NCBI GenBank assembly: GCA_022511385.1
Contig: JAFLRN010000023.1
Span: 1 to 35,550 of the forward strand
DNA length: 35,550 nt
Direction of reading: 5' to 3'
Origin: Acetatifactor sp.
GTDB taxonomy: Bacteria > Bacillota > Clostridia > Lachnospirales > Lachnospiraceae
A program made the translations under genes and the position numbers. Below are positions 34,076 to 35,550 of this stretch, piece by piece. The stretch's first letter is position 1, and each line of letters starts with the position of its first letter. The notes below the pieces were generated by a model that saw only the letters and a list, made by a program, of their open reading frames with translations, was not told the DNA's origin and did no database searches.

Positions 34076-35449
34076 ATGAAAGCAACAATTGATGAACTGC
34101 TGAGTCAGAGCAAGATACCGAAGGAAGATACGGTCTATATTCTGGCAAAGGACGAGGTAAATCATTTTCCCATAACAGCAGGAAACTTTTTTATGATTCA
34201 GCCGGCCGACAAATGGCAGGGAGAATCCTGGCTGGAGAGTTTTTTTCAGAGGAAGCTGGAAGAGAGGAAGGAAGAGCTGACCTACCAGGAACTACACAAG
34301 ATGGCGGAGCAAATCAAGGAACGGATTCGCGGGATCAAAGAAGAAGACCCCAGGGGCTACGGGCACATGGCACAGCTTCGCAGCCTGCGGCTTGTAAAAC
34401 ACAGCATCGAAAATGCGCTGAAGGAGCTCGAACTTCATTACCAGTCGGAAGTGGAACGGGAGTTTGCCAAGGTTTATGGAGTCCGGGACAGGAAGCTTCT
34501 GGTGTATAAGAACACCGTCTGCCTGGGCAGCTTCGAGGATGTGGAGCGCCAGGTCCCGATCCTGAGGAATGTGAGAATAAAGTGGATCCGTAGTAGGCCG
34601 CTGCTGCTTAAGAATCTTGACGCTGTCCGGGACGCAGCCGCAAAAAAGGTTCCCATCGGTCTGGTTGGCGGGCCGTGCCTGTTTGGGCTCTATGAGGTGG
34701 AGATTGTGGTGCAGCATAAGGATGGAAGGAGTTTTTCCTATGACTTCAGCAGCGGTCACCATTATGAACGGGCAGAGCTTAAGACCTTTGAATTTGCAGA
34801 TCACGTGGAACGATACGCCGGGCAGATCACAGGTATCCATTTTATCAATTGGAAAAAGGGTGTGACCAGCCAGGAGCATGACAGCCTTGAAGTGTTATTT
34901 GATGTTGGCGCCGTGTTGGGAGCAAAAGTGGCTGTGATAATTCCGGACATTTCTTATTTAAAATACTTATCCACTGTCACCGCTCCTTTGGACGAAACTA
35001 TCAGACAAAAGGCACTGGAAGAATTCCGGGTGGAAGCACACAAAATTGCGGACCTGTATCTAAACAGAATTGAGGAGCTGAAACAGCAGTATCCGGATGT
35101 GGAGGTCAGGGTGCTTCATGACAGGGATTCGGAGGCCTGTGAGATATTCCATACCAGAAGAGAGGTCTTTTTTAAGAACTCCGGACTTATTCACAGACTG
35201 ACCGCCAAGCGGGCGAAGACGGATGCCGTTTTCGACTATATCTCCATGCTGGCGCTGCCATATTATTTCTGGGGAACACCTCAGGTCATTCAAATAGATA
35301 ATCTGGACGAGACGGATTCCTTTCGGAAGTGCAGAAAGGTACACAAAGGAGCCTTTTCCCTGTCAGCGATCCTCTATTCTGAAAAACTCAGCGCCAACGG
35401 AGAGCAGACTATTTTCAACGCGCCCTTGGAATGGAAAGACTATCTGTGA
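34076..35449 (+). CDS. Unknown protein, last gene in window
   Basis: 457 residues from ATG 34076, the first good ATG after a GGGGGAT; the open frame extends upstream to a TTG at 34040 that overlaps the previous stop. I do not recognise a family. There is no signal peptide or membrane helix. Residues about 50-150 are Glu/Lys-rich and helical (KLEERKEELTYQELHKMAEQ), a probable coiled coil. A mixed alpha/beta part follows (GLVGGPCLFGLYEVEIVVQ, FSYDFSSGHHYERAEL), then DVGAVLGAKVAVIIP and VEVRVLHDRDSEACEIFHTR. The position and spacing suggest an operon with the cyclase-like gene. Whether it belongs to the CIS is uncertain. Confidence 0.65.
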   Translation: MKATIDELLSQSKIPKEDTVYILAKDEVNHFPITAGNFFMIQPADKWQGESWLESFFQRKLEERKEELTYQELHKMAEQIKERIRGIKEEDPRGYGHMAQLRSLRLVKHSIENALKELELHYQSEVEREFAKVYGVRDRKLLVYKNTVCLGSFEDVERQVPILRNVRIKWIRSRPLLLKNLDAVRDAAAKKVPIGLVGGPCLFGLYEVEIVVQHKDGRSFSYDFSSGHHYERAELKTFEFADHVERYAGQITGIHFINWKKGVTSQEHDSLEVLFDVGAVLGAKVAVIIPDISYLKYLSTVTAPLDETIRQKALEEFRVEAHKIADLYLNRIEELKQQYPDVEVRVLHDRDSEACEIFHTRREVFFKNSGLIHRLTAKRAKTDAVFDYISMLALPYYFWGTPQVIQIDNLDETDSFRKCRKVHKGAFSLSAILYSEKLSANGEQTIFNAPLEWKDYL

Positions 35450-35550
35450 GACGTTACTTTTCACGTCCTGTCCAACTCAGCCCAGACATGACAAGGTCCT
35501 TCCGGCAGACCGCCTAAGCACGTCGGCACTTGGCGAGGTACTTTCGAGCC
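35450..35550. other. Downstream edge, no gene seen; weak hairpin
   Basis: The last 101 bases contain no convincing coding region. CGCC-T-AAG (35511-35518) can pair with CTTGGCG (35529-35535) with one bulge. The same segment has CGCCTAAG and, reversed, the heptamer GTACTTT (35538-35544), the complement of the AAAGTAC loop of elements A and B. It could be a third, inverted copy cut by the window edge, or coincidence. Confidence 0.3.

Noticed and set aside
35450..35550. tRNA or riboswitch at the right edge
   Set aside because: No cloverleaf, no TTCRANNY-like T-arm and no known riboswitch motif could be traced.

Overview
The window looks like a chromosomal segment of a Gram-positive, probably gut-type, Clostridia (Lachnospiraceae-like is my best guess). 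This rests on the AGGAGG-type ribosome binding sites, intermediate GC, tightly packed operons and the protein flavour. All recognisable genes lie on the + strand.

The left part (1-8895) is ordinary envelope biology. It holds the 3' end of an MMPL/RND-type membrane transporter, translationally coupled to a large exported GLUG-repeat protein with a C-terminal anchor. After a terminator comes a MoxR ATPase / DUF58 / transmembrane transglutaminase operon. Positions 8896-9286 hold a short tandem repeat, a strong terminator and a promoter-like stretch.

From 9287 to at least 32920 the window is a contractile injection system (CIS), a domesticated phage-tail-like machine. The order is: AAA+ ATPase; a DUF4157 (eCIS-associated) protein whose C-terminus is an HNH/Endo VII-type nuclease; a SUKH-type immunity protein; a terminator; a STAND-ATPase/SARP-type regulator; sheath; two tube proteins; LysM adaptor; gpD-like hub; gpV/gp5-like spike; gp25; two baseplate-J wedge proteins; a tail protein I-like protein; an unidentified protein ending in an Ig-like domain; a pseudokinase-like / transmembrane / 15-unit MORN-repeat protein; a DUF4255 (Pvc16-like) protein; an unknown; and a PAAR-like DUF4280 tip. 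A membrane-anchored degenerate cyclase-homology protein and an unknown 457-residue protein follow. There are no capsid, portal, terminase, integrase or lysis genes, so this is not a complete prophage. There are also no TssJ/L/M or ClpV genes, so it is not a canonical type VI system.

The most interesting points are these. (1) The cargo gene is a nuclease next to a cognate-looking immunity gene, both visibly AT-richer than their neighbours, which suggests an exchangeable antibacterial payload. (2) A pseudokinase-TM-MORN protein sits inside the baseplate operon and could tether the machine to the membrane. (3) A repeated, structure-conserved intergenic element with covarying nested hairpins occurs after the sheath gene and after the PAAR gene. 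A separate G-U-rich RNA hairpin lies between the two tube genes. (4) A shared TTGTTTATA box lies before the ATPase, the regulator and the sheath, and is a candidate operator for the regulator.

All assignments come from reading motifs and gene order; no database search was run.
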